DNA of 64,000 nucleotides, from positions 1-64,000 of the forward strand of contig JBBRWW010000001.1 in assembly GCA_038248955.1 (NCBI GenBank), written 5' to 3'. How positions within the stretch are numbered: position 1 is the first letter of the stretch; each line of letters opens with the position of its first letter. Positions 54,162 to 63,025 of this stretch are shown piece by piece. The notes beneath the pieces were generated by a model. That model was not told the origin of the DNA. It ran no database searches and was given only the letters and a program-made list of their open reading frames with translations. The position numbers were made by a program, and so were the translations under genes. This stretch comes from Lysobacter_K sp038248955 (lineage in GTDB: Bacteria > Pseudomonadota > Gammaproteobacteria > Xanthomonadales > Xanthomonadaceae).

Positions 54162-54620
54162 ATGCCCCATCCGCCTCCCTTCGCGCTGCAGCAGATCGAC
54201 CATGTGGTGTTGCGCGTGCGCGATGTCGCGGCGATGCAGGCGTTCTACTGCGACGTGCTCGGCTGCGTGGTCGAGCGCCGCCAGGACGCGATCGGGCTGC
54301 TGCAACTGCGCGCCGGCCACTCGCTGATCGACCTGGTGGACGTCGACGGCACGCTTGGCCGGGCCGGCGGTGCACCTCCCGGGCCGGAGGGCCGCAACCT
54401 GGACCATCTGTGCCTGCGCGCCGAGCCGTTCGACCGCGAGGCGATCGTCGCGCACCTGCACGCGCACGACGTGAAAGTCGGCGAATTCGGGCTGCGTTAT
54501 GGCGCCGATGGCATGGGCCCTTCGCTGTACCTGTTCGACCCGGAGGGCAACCTGATCGAGCTCAAGGGCCCGCCCGACGACCGACCCGCCGCCGGCATGC
54601 ACGAGCCCGTACGCACCTAG
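54162..54620 (+). CDS. VOC (glyoxalase/bleomycin-resistance fold) protein
   Basis: A 152-residue vicinal-oxygen-chelate protein: QQIDHVVLRVRDVAAMQAFYCDVLGC at the N-terminus with the first metal-ligand histidine, LDHLCLRAEPFD in the second module, and a C-terminal GPSLYLFDPEGNLIELKG with the usual glutamate ligand. The fold is a single betaalphabetabetabeta pair. The reaction (lyase, dioxygenase or resistance) cannot be told. The ATG at 54162 is chosen; one at 54132 is in frame. It is divergent from the PLD synthase. Confidence 0.82.
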   Translation: MPHPPPFALQQIDHVVLRVRDVAAMQAFYCDVLGCVVERRQDAIGLLQLRAGHSLIDLVDVDGTLGRAGGAPPGPEGRNLDHLCLRAEPFDREAIVAHLHAHDVKVGEFGLRYGADGMGPSLYLFDPEGNLIELKGPPDDRPAAGMHEPVRT

Positions 54621-54857
54621 TTACTCGATTGGCGGACGTATCGTCAACGACGACCGCGAACGGGCATGTCAGCACGTGGCGGTGGAACTGGTCGAAAGTG
54701 GCGACCATCACCGGGCGGCGCAACGGGCGCGCGCAGCAAGCGCCGCATCGCCGGCAGCCGATCGCAAGGTGAAGTGACGTTGACGAGGCTGGCGGCGTTC
54801 GTCCGCCGGCGCCGGCGCGTGACTCGGGCCGGCGCGATCGCGGTACATCGCCGTACC

Positions 54858-56153
54858 ATGGGGGCCGATCACGATCCTGGTCCACGCGTGAGCCCACCCC
54901 GGTTGCCCATTTCCAAGCGACGCCTCGCCATGCTGCTGGGCGGCATGGCGATGTTCGGTCCGTTCTCGATCGACACGATCTTTCCGGCGTTCCGCGCGAT
55001 CGGTGCCGAGTTCGGTGCCGACAAGCTGGCAATGCAGCAGACCATCAGTGTCTATCTCATCGCCTATGCGCTGACCAGCGTGGTGCACGGGCCGCTGTCG
55101 GATGCGATTGGACGGCGCAAGGTGATCCTCGGCGGATTGTTCGTGTTCGTTCTGGGCTCGATTGGCTGCGCGCTGGCGAACGACCTGACCACGCTGCTGG
55201 TGTTCCGCGCGCTGCAGGGATTGAGTTCGGGCGTCGGACTGATCGTCGGCCGCGCGGTGATCCGCGACGTGCTGCACGGCGACGACGCGCAGCGGCTGAT
55301 GAGCCAGGTGTCGATGATCTTCGGCATCGCGCCGGCGATCGCACCGGTGATCGGCGGCTGGATCCTGGGCTGGAGCCATTGGTCGTCGATCTTCTGGTTC
55401 CTGGTCGCGTTCGGGCTGATGCTGCTGGTCGCGGTCTGGCGCTGGCTGCCGGAAACCCATGCGCCCGACGCGCGGCTGGCGCTCGCGCCACGGCGGTTGC
55501 TGCGCGATTACGTCGCGATTGCGATCAATCCGCGCTTCCAGCGCCTGGCCGCGGCCGGTGCGTTCAACTTCGCGGCGTTGTGGCTGTATATCGCCTCGGC
55601 GCCGGCGTTCGTGCTCGACCTGCTGCGGCTGCACGGGCGGCGGCTCACGGAGAGCGAGTTCGGCTGGTTCTTCGTGCCGATGATCGGCGGCATGGTGCTG
55701 GGGGCGTTCCTGTCCGGGCGCGCGGCGGGCCGGATCAGCGGCGAGCGGCTGGTCGGGATCGGGTTTGCGTGCTCGGCGGTCGCCATGGCGAGCAACCTGG
55801 GCTACACGCTGTTGTCCCCGCAACTGCAGGTGCCCTGGGCGGTGTTGCCGATCGCGCTCAATGCCTTCGGCGTGGCGCTGGTGTTCCCGATCGTGACCCT
55901 GGCAATCCTCGACATGTACCCGCACCAGCGCGGTTCGGCATCATCGCTGCAGGCCTTCACCAGCCTGGTGCTCAACGCGCTGATCGCCGGCGTGCTGTCG
56001 CCGGTGATCAGTGGCCACGCGCTGTGGCTGGTCGCCGTGGCGACGACATTCCTGACCGTCGCCTGGCTGTTCTGGCGCTGGGAAATGGGCGCCTCGCGGC
56101 CGTTGGCCGGCTCCACCGCGCAAGCCGGCGCGTTGCCCGGCGAGTCGATCTAG
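54858..56153 (+). CDS. Bcr/CflA family drug efflux MFS transporter
   Basis: A 431-residue major facilitator with about 12 hydrophobic segments. Bcr/CflA traits: FGPFSIDTIFPAFRAIGAEFGA in the first helix region, the MFS loop GPLSDAIGRRKVILGG, ALQGLSSGVGLIVGRAVIRD and PAIAPVIGGWI. It probably exports small drugs or metabolites by proton antiport. The ATG at 54858 is used; a GTG 30 bases later is an alternative. Its stop overlaps the 3' end of the convergent permease gene by four bases. Confidence 0.87.
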   Translation: MGADHDPGPRVSPPRLPISKRRLAMLLGGMAMFGPFSIDTIFPAFRAIGAEFGADKLAMQQTISVYLIAYALTSVVHGPLSDAIGRRKVILGGLFVFVLGSIGCALANDLTTLLVFRALQGLSSGVGLIVGRAVIRDVLHGDDAQRLMSQVSMIFGIAPAIAPVIGGWILGWSHWSSIFWFLVAFGLMLLVAVWRWLPETHAPDARLALAPRRLLRDYVAIAINPRFQRLAAAGAFNFAALWLYIASAPAFVLDLLRLHGRRLTESEFGWFFVPMIGGMVLGAFLSGRAAGRISGERLVGIGFACSAVAMASNLGYTLLSPQLQVPWAVLPIALNAFGVALVFPIVTLAILDMYPHQRGSASSLQAFTSLVLNALIAGVLSPVISGHALWLVAVATTFLTVAWLFWRWEMGASRPLAGSTAQAGALPGESI

Positions 56154-57466
56154 CCGCGCCGCATCAGCCAGTAGATCGGCAGGCCCGCCGACACCAGCAC
56201 CGCGCCCCACAGCAGCGATTCACCGCCGATGCCGGCCAGCGCGTACAGGCTGTAGGCCAGCGCGGCCGCGGCGATCACGCGGCTGGCGCCACCGGTGCCA
56301 CGCCACAGCCAGGCCGCGCTGCTGGCCACGTACGGCAGCAGCGTCGCGGCGGTCGACAGCAGGATCGAGAACGTGAACACCTGCACCAGCGAGTGGCTGA
56401 AGTTCGCGAGGACCAGCGCACTGGCCAACGCGCCGCTCACCAGTACGCCGACGATCGGCGTGCCATGCCGGTCGACCTTGGCGAACCCCGACGGAAACAC
56501 GCCGTCGCGCGCTGCCGCCAGCGGCAACTGTGCGGAGATCAGCACCCAGCCGTTGAGCGCGCCCAGGGTCGACACCGCCGCGACCGCGGCCAGCGCGATC
56601 CCGGCCGCCGGCCCCCAAAGCAGTCGCGCGGCATCGGCCATGGGCGCCTGCGATTCCTTCAGCGTCTCGGCCGGGATCAGGCCGAGCACGGCGGTGCAGG
56701 CCAGGATCGTCGCGATCCCGGCGACCAGGGTGCCGACGATCGTTGCGCGCGGCACGGTGCGTTCAGCGTCGCGGATCGAGCCGGCCGGCACGGTCGCCGC
56801 CTCCAGCCCGAGGAACGCCCACAGCGTCAGCGCCACGGTCGCCTGCGCGACGGACGGCAGGCTGTCGGAGGTGGGATTGAACGGATGGAACTGCCGGGCC
56901 TCGACGAACCACAGCGCGATGCCGCCAAACAGCACCAGCGGCACCACCTTCAGCACCGTGGTCACGACCTGCATGCGCCCGGCCTCGCGCACGCCGGCGA
57001 GGTTGATCGCGCTGCACAGCCACAGCGCGGCCAGCGCGCAGCCGGCGGCGCGCAGCGGGGTGGACGTGGCGGCGGGGAAGATCGCGCCGATGCTGCCGGC
57101 GAAGGCGACCGCGATCGCCGCATTGGCACACCAGATCGAGGTCCAGTAGCTCCAAGCGACCACGAAGCCCGGCAGTTCGCCGAACGCGTTGCGCGCGTAT
57201 ACGTAGGGCCCGCCCGTCTGTGGCCAGCGCGTGGACAGGCGCGCGAACGTCAGCGCCAGCACGATGGCCCCGCACAGCGTGATGCCCCAGCCGATCAGGC
57301 TGGCGCCGCCGTACTGGGCAAGCGCCGCCGGCAACAGGAACACCCCCGAGCCGATCATGCTGCCGACCACCAGCGCAGTGGCCGACCAGAGCCCCAGCGG
57401 CCGCGCATCGGTGGCGGGGCTGTCGGGGTGGCTCATGCCGCCGGGGATCATGCCTTCGCGGATCAT
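56150..57466 (-). CDS. APC-superfamily amino-acid permease
   Basis: A 438-residue permease with about 12 transmembrane helices. The APC start SATALVVGSMIGSGVFLLPAAL in helix 1 and GGPYVYARNAFGELPGF after helix 2 are typical; SWSYWTSIW-type helix 3 (VVAWSYWTSIWCANA) follows. It resembles YjeH/AdiC-like exporters or exchangers; substrate unknown. The first ATG overlaps the stop of the Rieske gene (ATGA), and a 15-base tandem duplication supplies a second copy of that ATG. A third in-frame ATG at 57436 gives MSHPDSP. Confidence 0.87.
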   Translation of the reverse strand: MIREGMIPGGMSHPDSPATDARPLGLWSATALVVGSMIGSGVFLLPAALAQYGGASLIGWGITLCGAIVLALTFARLSTRWPQTGGPYVYARNAFGELPGFVVAWSYWTSIWCANAAIAVAFAGSIGAIFPAATSTPLRAAGCALAALWLCSAINLAGVREAGRMQVVTTVLKVVPLVLFGGIALWFVEARQFHPFNPTSDSLPSVAQATVALTLWAFLGLEAATVPAGSIRDAERTVPRATIVGTLVAGIATILACTAVLGLIPAETLKESQAPMADAARLLWGPAAGIALAAVAAVSTLGALNGWVLISAQLPLAAARDGVFPSGFAKVDRHGTPIVGVLVSGALASALVLANFSHSLVQVFTFSILLSTAATLLPYVASSAAWLWRGTGGASRVIAAAALAYSLYALAGIGGESLLWGAVLVSAGLPIYWLMRRG

Positions 57467-57474
57467 GCCTTCGC
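57445..57474. repeat. 15-bp perfect tandem duplication at a gene junction
   Basis: Two adjacent identical copies of GGATCATGCCTTCGC span the end of the Rieske gene and the start of the permease gene. Each copy carries one permease start codon; the right-hand copy also holds the Rieske stop. The unit keeps the permease frame. Confidence 0.85.
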
Positions 57475-58584
57475 GCCGCGATAGGCGTCGCGCAACAGTT
57501 CGTGGAAGTGGTGCACGGCGTTTTCGCGCAGCGGGTTCAGGCGGCCGGGCTGGTAGGATCCCGAGGCCAGGCCGCGCTGCACGTCCTGGCAGATGGTGAG
57601 GTCCTCGAGCTGCACCTCGTCGCTGAAGGCCAGGTCGGCCTCGCGGCGGGCGCGGGCGTCGCCGGTCTCATCCACGGTGTAGTAGAAATCGAATTCGACA
57701 CGGCAGCGGTCCACGCCAACGGGCACCACGCGGTTGGTCTGCAGGCGCCCGGGCAGGATGTTGAGCATCGTGCTCGGCCACAGCCAGTAGTACAGCGCAT
57801 CGCCGTCGCCGTAGAGGCTGTCGCCCGGACTGTTGACGGCATTCACGAGCGGGCTCAACTGGTGGGAATGCCAGCGCGCGGTCTCGGTGATGTAGGTCCG
57901 GTAGTCCAGCAGCTGGTTGAGGCCCGGATGGATGTGCGGGACATGGTAGCCCTCGAGGTAGTTGTCGACGTAGACCTTCCAGTTGCAGGCGACGTCGTAG
58001 CCGACGCGTTGGTGGTGGCCGTAACGCGCAAGTCCGCGATCGGCGCCGAGGCGGGCGTCGATGCCGGCGACGAACGTGTCGAAGTCCGGGGCCTGCGTCG
58101 CGTCCACCGCGGCAAACACGAGCCCCTGCCAGACGCGTACCACGAGCTGCGGCAGGCGCACGTCGGCGACCTCGAAGTCCGCTGCGGTGGCCATCTCCGG
58201 CGCCGAGCGCAGCACGCCGTCCAGGCCGTAGTTCCAGCCGTGGTACCGGCAGCGCAGCGATTTTGCCGCGAGGCCGTCACAGCTCGCGATCGGCCCGGCG
58301 CGGTGGCGGCAGACGTTGTGGAACACGCGGATTTCGCCGCTTGCGCCCTGGTCCTCGGCGCCGCGCACCGCGATCACCGGCAGGCCGGCGAAGTCCGCGA
58401 CCACATGGTCGCCGGGGTCACGCAGCTGGCAGACGTGGGCCAGCAGCTGCCAGCCGCGGTCGAAGATCGCGCGGCGGTCGAGCGCCGGCATGCCCGGATC
58501 GCTATAGAACACGGCCGGCAAGGCGGTTGCATGGCTGGCGGGCTGCGAGGCCAGGTCAAGGTGGATTTCACTGGTATCGTTCAT
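57463..58584 (-). CDS. Rieske non-haem iron oxygenase, alpha subunit
   Basis: A 373-residue aromatic-ring-hydroxylating-type oxygenase. The Rieske [2Fe-2S] site is C92-R-H94 and C112-R-Y-H115 (VCRHRAGP and CRYHGWNYG). The catalytic domain contains DNYLEGYHVPHIHPGL, with the two iron-ligand histidines spaced as usual. The length and pattern match single-subunit oxygenases such as the choline/glycine-betaine monooxygenase or demethylase type. Substrate not determinable. It is coupled by ATGA to an amino-acid permease, suggesting an imported nitrogenous substrate. The ATG at 58584 is chosen. Confidence 0.88.
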   Translation of the reverse strand: MNDTSEIHLDLASQPASHATALPAVFYSDPGMPALDRRAIFDRGWQLLAHVCQLRDPGDHVVADFAGLPVIAVRGAEDQGASGEIRVFHNVCRHRAGPIASCDGLAAKSLRCRYHGWNYGLDGVLRSAPEMATAADFEVADVRLPQLVVRVWQGLVFAAVDATQAPDFDTFVAGIDARLGADRGLARYGHHQRVGYDVACNWKVYVDNYLEGYHVPHIHPGLNQLLDYRTYITETARWHSHQLSPLVNAVNSPGDSLYGDGDALYYWLWPSTMLNILPGRLQTNRVVPVGVDRCRVEFDFYYTVDETGDARARREADLAFSDEVQLEDLTICQDVQRGLASGSYQPGRLNPLRENAVHHFHELLRDAYRGAKA

Positions 58585-58653
58585 GTCCGGAGTATGCGAC
58601 AGGCGGGCAGCCACGCCGTGGCATCATGGTGGTTGTGATGTGGGGAGAAACCG

Positions 58654-58923
58654 ATGGATCCGATCAGTCTTGAAGATTTGGCGCTGCTCGACGTGCTGGA
58701 ACGCATCGACCAGGCGCTTGCCCATGGCCCCAATGCCGCGCCGCTGCTCGAGCGCCTGGTTGAAGTCGGGCTGGTTGAAAAATCCGAGGGCGAACTGGTG
58801 CTCACGGATGCCGGCATCGAGCGCTGCAAATCGCTGCACCACCGGGTCGCGGCCGATTCCGAAGCCGAACAGGTGGTCATGGGACGGCAGAAGGCCGGCG
58901 AGGCGAATCCCGCCAAGTCCTAG
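58654..58923 (+). CDS. Small acidic protein of unknown function
   Basis: An 89-residue soluble protein, rich in leucine and glutamate. Its arrangement (LEDLALLDVLERIDQAL, LLERLVEVGLVEKSEGELVLTDAGIERC) looks like a winged-helix fold without its recognition helix. The LVEVGLVEKSEGELVLTDAG stretch recalls the wing of MarR or transcription-factor-type domains, but the match is weak. It is divergent from the Rieske gene; a regulatory role is speculative. A strong terminator follows. Confidence 0.6.
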   Translation: MDPISLEDLALLDVLERIDQALAHGPNAAPLLERLVEVGLVEKSEGELVLTDAGIERCKSLHHRVAADSEAEQVVMGRQKAGEANPAKS

Positions 58924-58953
58924 CCCCGGCGGCGGCCGTCGCGGCGGGCAACG

Positions 58954-58981
58954 AAAAAGGCCGGCTTTCGCCGGCCTTTTT
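58954..58981. terminator. Strong bidirectional terminator
   Basis: A perfect 12-bp stem (AAAAAGGCCGGC/GCCGGCCTTTTT) with a TTTC loop and A/T tails on both sides. It lies between the small acidic protein gene (stop at 58923) and the convergent M2 peptidase gene (stop at 59005). Confidence 0.92.
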
Positions 58982-59004
58982 CCGGTCACTTTCCCGCGCG
59001 CCGG

Positions 59005-61035
59005 TCAGGACTTCGCGGGCACCGCCGGTTTCGGGTTCGCCGCGGGAGCAGGCGCTGTCGCCGGCGCTGCGGCCGTCGTCGTCGATGACTGCCAGCCGCA
59101 GCTCTTGCCCTCGTTCTGCTGCTTGAGCCAGGTCTGCAATGGCGCGAAGTATTCCAGCACCGCCGAGGCGTCCATCTTTTCGCCGCCGGTGAGTTCCTTC
59201 ATGGTCTGCTGCCACGGCTGGCTGGCGCCCTTGCTCAGCATCGCCTGGAACTTCGCGCCGGCGGCCTTGTTGCCGTAGAAGCTGCATTCATACAGCGGGC
59301 CCTTGTAGCCGGCCGCGTCGCACAGCGACTTGTAGAACTGGAACTGCAGTACGTGCGACAGGAAGTAGCGCGTGTACGGCGTATTGGCTGGAACGTGGTA
59401 CTTGGCGCCAGCATCGAAGAACTCCTCGCCGCGCGCGGTCACCGGCGCCACGCCCTGATACTTCGCCTTGAGGTCCCACCACGCCTTGTTGTAATCGCCG
59501 GGCTTGATCGAACCGTCGAACACGCCCCAGCGCCAGCGGTCGATCATCAGGCCGAACGGCAGGAACGACACCTTCGCCAGCGCCATGCGCATCTGCGCGT
59601 TGATCAGCGCCTCGTTGCTTTGCTGCTGTTCGCCGACCAGACCGATCGACTGCAGGTACTTGGGCGTCATCGCCAGCACGATGGTGTCGCCGATCGCCTC
59701 GTGGAAGCCGTCATGCGCGCCCTGCTGGAACAGCGGTGGCAGCTTGTTGTAGGCCAGGTAGTAATAGACGTGGCCCAGCTCGTGGTAGATCGTCGTGAAG
59801 TCTTCCTCGTTGGGCTTGAGGCACATCTTGGTGCGCACGTCGCCAGCCATGTTCATGTCCCAGGCGCTGGCATGGCACACCACGTCGCGATCGCGCGGCT
59901 TGATGAACTGGGTGTTGGCCCAGTAGCTCTCGGGCAGCTTCTGCATGCCCAGCGAGGTATAGAAATCCTGCGCGCGCTCGGTCATGGCCTTTGCGCTGGC
60001 CAGTTGCGCGTCGTGCTCGATCTGCGCCAGCTCGCTGGAACTCGCGGAACCGGCATGCTTGGCCAGCTGCGCGGCATAGCCCTCCCGGTATTGCGCGTCC
60101 AGCGCACTGCTGATGTCGAGCTTGCCGGCGGTCTGGTACGGCGCCAGCACATCCCACAGGTTGCCCCAGTCCTGCTGCCACATGTTGCCCATCAGGTGCG
60201 CGGGCAGCATGCCGCCGGCGACGTGGCCCTTGTCGGCCCCGTATTTGGCGTCCAGGCGCGTGCCGGTGTAGCAATGCAACTGCTCGTAGAGCGGCTTGAC
60301 CTGGCCCCAGAGGCGATCGGTTTCCGCGGCGATCTCCGCCGGCGTCATGTCGTAGCCCGAACGCCACATCTCACCGGTATCGGCGAAGCCCAGGTCGGTC
60401 GCACCTTCGTTCACCAGTTCGACGAAGCGCACGTAATCCTTGCGCATCGGCGGCGCGATCGTGTGCCAGCCTTGCCATGCATCCAACTGCGCGTTGTAGT
60501 CGCGGCTGTTGCGCAGCACGTCCTCGAGGTCGCCGAGCTGGCGGCAGGTACGCGCATCGCCTTCGCCGGTGCACACCTTTCCGGAACCGTACATGCCTTC
60601 CATCTTGGCGGTGAGCCTGGTCAGCTCGGCCAGCTTGGCCGGATCCTTCGGCGGCGGCATCGAGGTGCCGAGCTTCAGCAGGCTGATGGAGCGGGCGGTG
60701 TCGGGCGACATCGGCTGGCCCTCGAACCCGCGGGCCTGGTCGATCCAGCTGTTGAGCTGGGTCAGATAGCGCTCGTTGCTCTTGGCCGACAGCAATTCGC
60801 TGTCGTTGTTGATGTAGGTCGCCGACAGCCATTGCGCGGCGGTCATCTCCGGATACATCGCGCGCATCTCGTCATTGACGCGGGCGATGAACTGATCGGC
60901 GGTTTCGCCGGCCGGTGCGGTCGCGTTCGCGGCGGAGGCGGGGGCGTCGGTTGGACTGGGCTCCTTCTTGCAGCCGGCCAGTCCGAGCACGGCGACGGTG
61001 ATGCCAAGGGCAAGCAGGGCGCGTACGGGTTTCAT
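59005..61035 (-). CDS. M2-family peptidyl-dipeptidase (ACE-like) lipoprotein
   Basis: A 676-residue lipoprotein. Signal with lipobox LAGC (C22), a short proline/alanine linker, then the helical M2 domain. The zinc site is HELGH (H418, H422) in TTIYHELGHVYYYLAY, with a following glutamate (HEAIGDTIV) as third ligand. VCHASAWDM and FHEAIGD are typical of angiotensin-converting-enzyme homologues such as Xanthomonas XcACE. It removes C-terminal dipeptides from oligopeptides, probably at the outer membrane or periplasm. The C-terminal end is alanine/proline-rich. Start ATG at 61035. Confidence 0.93.
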   Translation of the reverse strand: MKPVRALLALGITVAVLGLAGCKKEPSPTDAPASAANATAPAGETADQFIARVNDEMRAMYPEMTAAQWLSATYINNDSELLSAKSNERYLTQLNSWIDQARGFEGQPMSPDTARSISLLKLGTSMPPPKDPAKLAELTRLTAKMEGMYGSGKVCTGEGDARTCRQLGDLEDVLRNSRDYNAQLDAWQGWHTIAPPMRKDYVRFVELVNEGATDLGFADTGEMWRSGYDMTPAEIAAETDRLWGQVKPLYEQLHCYTGTRLDAKYGADKGHVAGGMLPAHLMGNMWQQDWGNLWDVLAPYQTAGKLDISSALDAQYREGYAAQLAKHAGSASSSELAQIEHDAQLASAKAMTERAQDFYTSLGMQKLPESYWANTQFIKPRDRDVVCHASAWDMNMAGDVRTKMCLKPNEEDFTTIYHELGHVYYYLAYNKLPPLFQQGAHDGFHEAIGDTIVLAMTPKYLQSIGLVGEQQQSNEALINAQMRMALAKVSFLPFGLMIDRWRWGVFDGSIKPGDYNKAWWDLKAKYQGVAPVTARGEEFFDAGAKYHVPANTPYTRYFLSHVLQFQFYKSLCDAAGYKGPLYECSFYGNKAAGAKFQAMLSKGASQPWQQTMKELTGGEKMDASAVLEYFAPLQTWLKQQNEGKSCGWQSSTTTAAAPATAPAPAANPKPAVPAKS

Positions 61036-61209
61036 GAATGAGCACTCCAGTGAAGACTCGCGCCGATGCGCGTGTTTGCAAACGTATCCCGCAGGCTAGG
61101 GGGACGGCGGGGTCCGTTGCAAGTCGGCTGGTGCCGAAACGCAGCCCGAGGCTGCGCCCTTGCACTAGCAGCGCGCGTATTTCCGAAGGGCAGCGCTGGT
61201 CGGCGGCAG

Positions 61210-62136
61210 TCAGGCGCGCCGTGCGCGAGCCTCGAATAGCCCATATGCCGCCAAGGCCAGCAGCAGCGGCCCGAGGTGGAACAGCGCGCGGTAAGTCAGC
61301 ACCGCGGCGAGCACCTGGGGTGCCCCGAGTCGCGGACCCAGCATTGCGATGAATACCGCCTCCAGCACGCCCAGGTTGGCGGGCACGCGGATGGCGAGGT
61401 TGGCCAGCACACTCAGCAGCAGCACTCCGGCCACGGTGAGGAACGCAACGGTATCGGGCAGCAGCACGGCCAGGATCGTGGCAATGGCGAGCCACCCCAG
61501 CGAGGCGACGGCGACCTGGAGGACCGCGACCGGCAGCGATGGCAGGTCGATCACGTGCCCGCGCACGGAGAAGCTGCGGCGGCGCGACCATGCGCACAGC
61601 GCCAGGCCCGAGGCGACGATCGCCAGCATTCCTGCACCGACGATCCGCAGGGCGACCGCGGCCAAATCCCATGATGCCGGCACCGGCACGCGGCCGAAGG
61701 CGAAAGCCAGTCCGCCGAGCAACAGCACTCCCGACCAGTTGCTGGCGACGGCGAACACGGCGATGCGCGCGATGGTCGCCACGCCCAGTCCCGCCTGCGA
61801 GTACATCCGATAGCGCAATCCAAAGCCGCCGACCATCCCGCCCAGGTTGAGTACGAACGCGTAGCTGATGAATGCGATCGCGAACACCCGGCGCAACCGG
61901 AGCCGATGACCGGTGTACACGCGCGCCAGGACGTCGAACCCGCAGTAGCAGGCATACGCCAGCAGCGAGGCGAGGGCCGCCACGGCCAGGCGCGACGGCG
62001 GATAGCTGCCGATTGCCACGCCGACTTCACGCCACTGGATCCCCCGCGCGTAACGCACCAACAGCATGGCCGCAAGCAGGCCGAAGCCGGCGAGCAGCAC
62101 CCGACGTAGCCACGGCAGCCGGGTGTGCCAGTTCAC
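61210..62136 (-). CDS. YbhN/LPG-synthase-TM (UPF0104) membrane protein
   Basis: A 308-residue protein with about eight hydrophobic segments and the UPF0104/lysylphosphatidylglycerol-synthase transmembrane pattern: FAIAFISYAFVLNLGGMVGGFGLRYRMYSQAGL, SVLANLAIRVPANLGVLEAVFIAML and LTYRALFHLGPLLLAL. Such proteins are suspected lipid flippases or transporters. In E. coli ybhN follows clsB and ybhP. The GTG start at 62136 overlaps the stop of a short frame that in turn overlaps the ybhP-like gene. Confidence 0.85.
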   Translation of the reverse strand: MNWHTRLPWLRRVLLAGFGLLAAMLLVRYARGIQWREVGVAIGSYPPSRLAVAALASLLAYACYCGFDVLARVYTGHRLRLRRVFAIAFISYAFVLNLGGMVGGFGLRYRMYSQAGLGVATIARIAVFAVASNWSGVLLLGGLAFAFGRVPVPASWDLAAVALRIVGAGMLAIVASGLALCAWSRRRSFSVRGHVIDLPSLPVAVLQVAVASLGWLAIATILAVLLPDTVAFLTVAGVLLLSVLANLAIRVPANLGVLEAVFIAMLGPRLGAPQVLAAVLTYRALFHLGPLLLALAAYGLFEARARRA

Positions 62137-62288
62137 CGGCGGGCGGCGTCGCGGCGCAGCGGATGGCGGAGCCCGCGTGCGCTGCCGCAGGAGGCGGCGG
62201 TGTCAGTCGCCGCGACCCTCTTCCGAGGCGTGCAGCACCCCGCCGGGTTTGCCCGAACCGGCGTAACCGCAGTGCGTAGCCGGTTCAT
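62133..62288 (-). pseudogene. Short frame bridging the YbhP- and YbhN-like genes (possible clsB remnant)
   Basis: A 51-codon frame begins with ATGA at the stop of the endonuclease-family gene and ends with GTGA at the YbhN start. Third-position GC is high, about 80 percent by eye. The product is arginine/alanine-rich with no HKD motif. In E. coli the order is ybhP-clsB-ybhN, so this could be the two ends of clsB left after an internal deletion, or an unrelated mini-gene. The overlaps are seen; the history is inferred. Confidence 0.35.
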
Positions 62289-63025
62289 GTCGTGAGCCGA
62301 ACGCGCAGCGCGGCGTGGTCGGACAGGTGCGACCACGGCCGCCCCGAGAGTACTTGCGCCTCTTCGATCCGGGCATTGCGCACATAGATGCGATCCATTC
62401 GTAGCCACGGCCACCTCGCCGGAAACGTACGCGCCGGTCGACCGGTGGTGGCCACGAACGCCTCGTGCAGGTCGAAGCGCGCGAGGATGCGATCGGCGCG
62501 CAGCCGCCAGTCGTTGAAATCGCCGGCCACGACCAGCGGCGCATCGGCGGGGATGTCGCTGGCGATCATCCGGCACAGCGCCTCCAGTTGCTGCTGCCGG
62601 TGCGACTCGCGCAGGCCCAGGTGCACGCAAACGATCTCGAGCTGCGGGTGCTCGCCTGGCACGTCGAGGCTGCACCGGAGCACGCCGCGCGGCTCGGCGC
62701 CGGCGACCGATACGTCGTGGTTGACGAACCGCGCGATCGGGTACTTCGACAGCACCGCATTGCCGAGGTGGCCGCCGGGAAAGGCCGCATTGCGTCCGTA
62801 CGCATGTTGCGGCCACAAGGTGTCAGCGAGGATCTCGTAATGCGCAGCGTCGGGCCAGCCGGCATGGCGCCGCGAGTGCGGATCGTGGCCGCCCACTTCC
62901 TGCAGGCAGACGACCTCGGCCGACACGCTTGCGATGGCCAGGCGAAGCTCGTCAAGGATCGCGCGCCGATTCAGCGCGCTGAAGCCTTGGTGGATGTTCA
63001 ACGTCAGCAGCGTGAAGGCGGCCAT
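62285..63025 (-). CDS. Endonuclease/exonuclease/phosphatase-family protein (YbhP-like)
   Basis: A 246-residue EEP-fold protein. Catalytic motifs in order: TLNIHQG (Asn), CLQEVGG (metal Glu), VCVHLGL (His), VVAGDFNDWR (Asp-x-Asn) and LSDHAALRV (Asp-His). There is no signal peptide. YbhP-type EEP proteins sit beside a cardiolipin synthase and YbhN in enterobacteria; the substrate may be a phospholipid or nucleic-acid phosphodiester. The ATG at 63025 starts MAAFTLLTLN; the frame upstream is histidine/arginine-rich and unlikely. Confidence 0.85.
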   Translation of the reverse strand: MAAFTLLTLNIHQGFSALNRRAILDELRLAIASVSAEVVCLQEVGGHDPHSRRHAGWPDAAHYEILADTLWPQHAYGRNAAFPGGHLGNAVLSKYPIARFVNHDVSVAGAEPRGVLRCSLDVPGEHPQLEIVCVHLGLRESHRQQQLEALCRMIASDIPADAPLVVAGDFNDWRLRADRILARFDLHEAFVATTGRPARTFPARWPWLRMDRIYVRNARIEEAQVLSGRPWSHLSDHAALRVRLTT

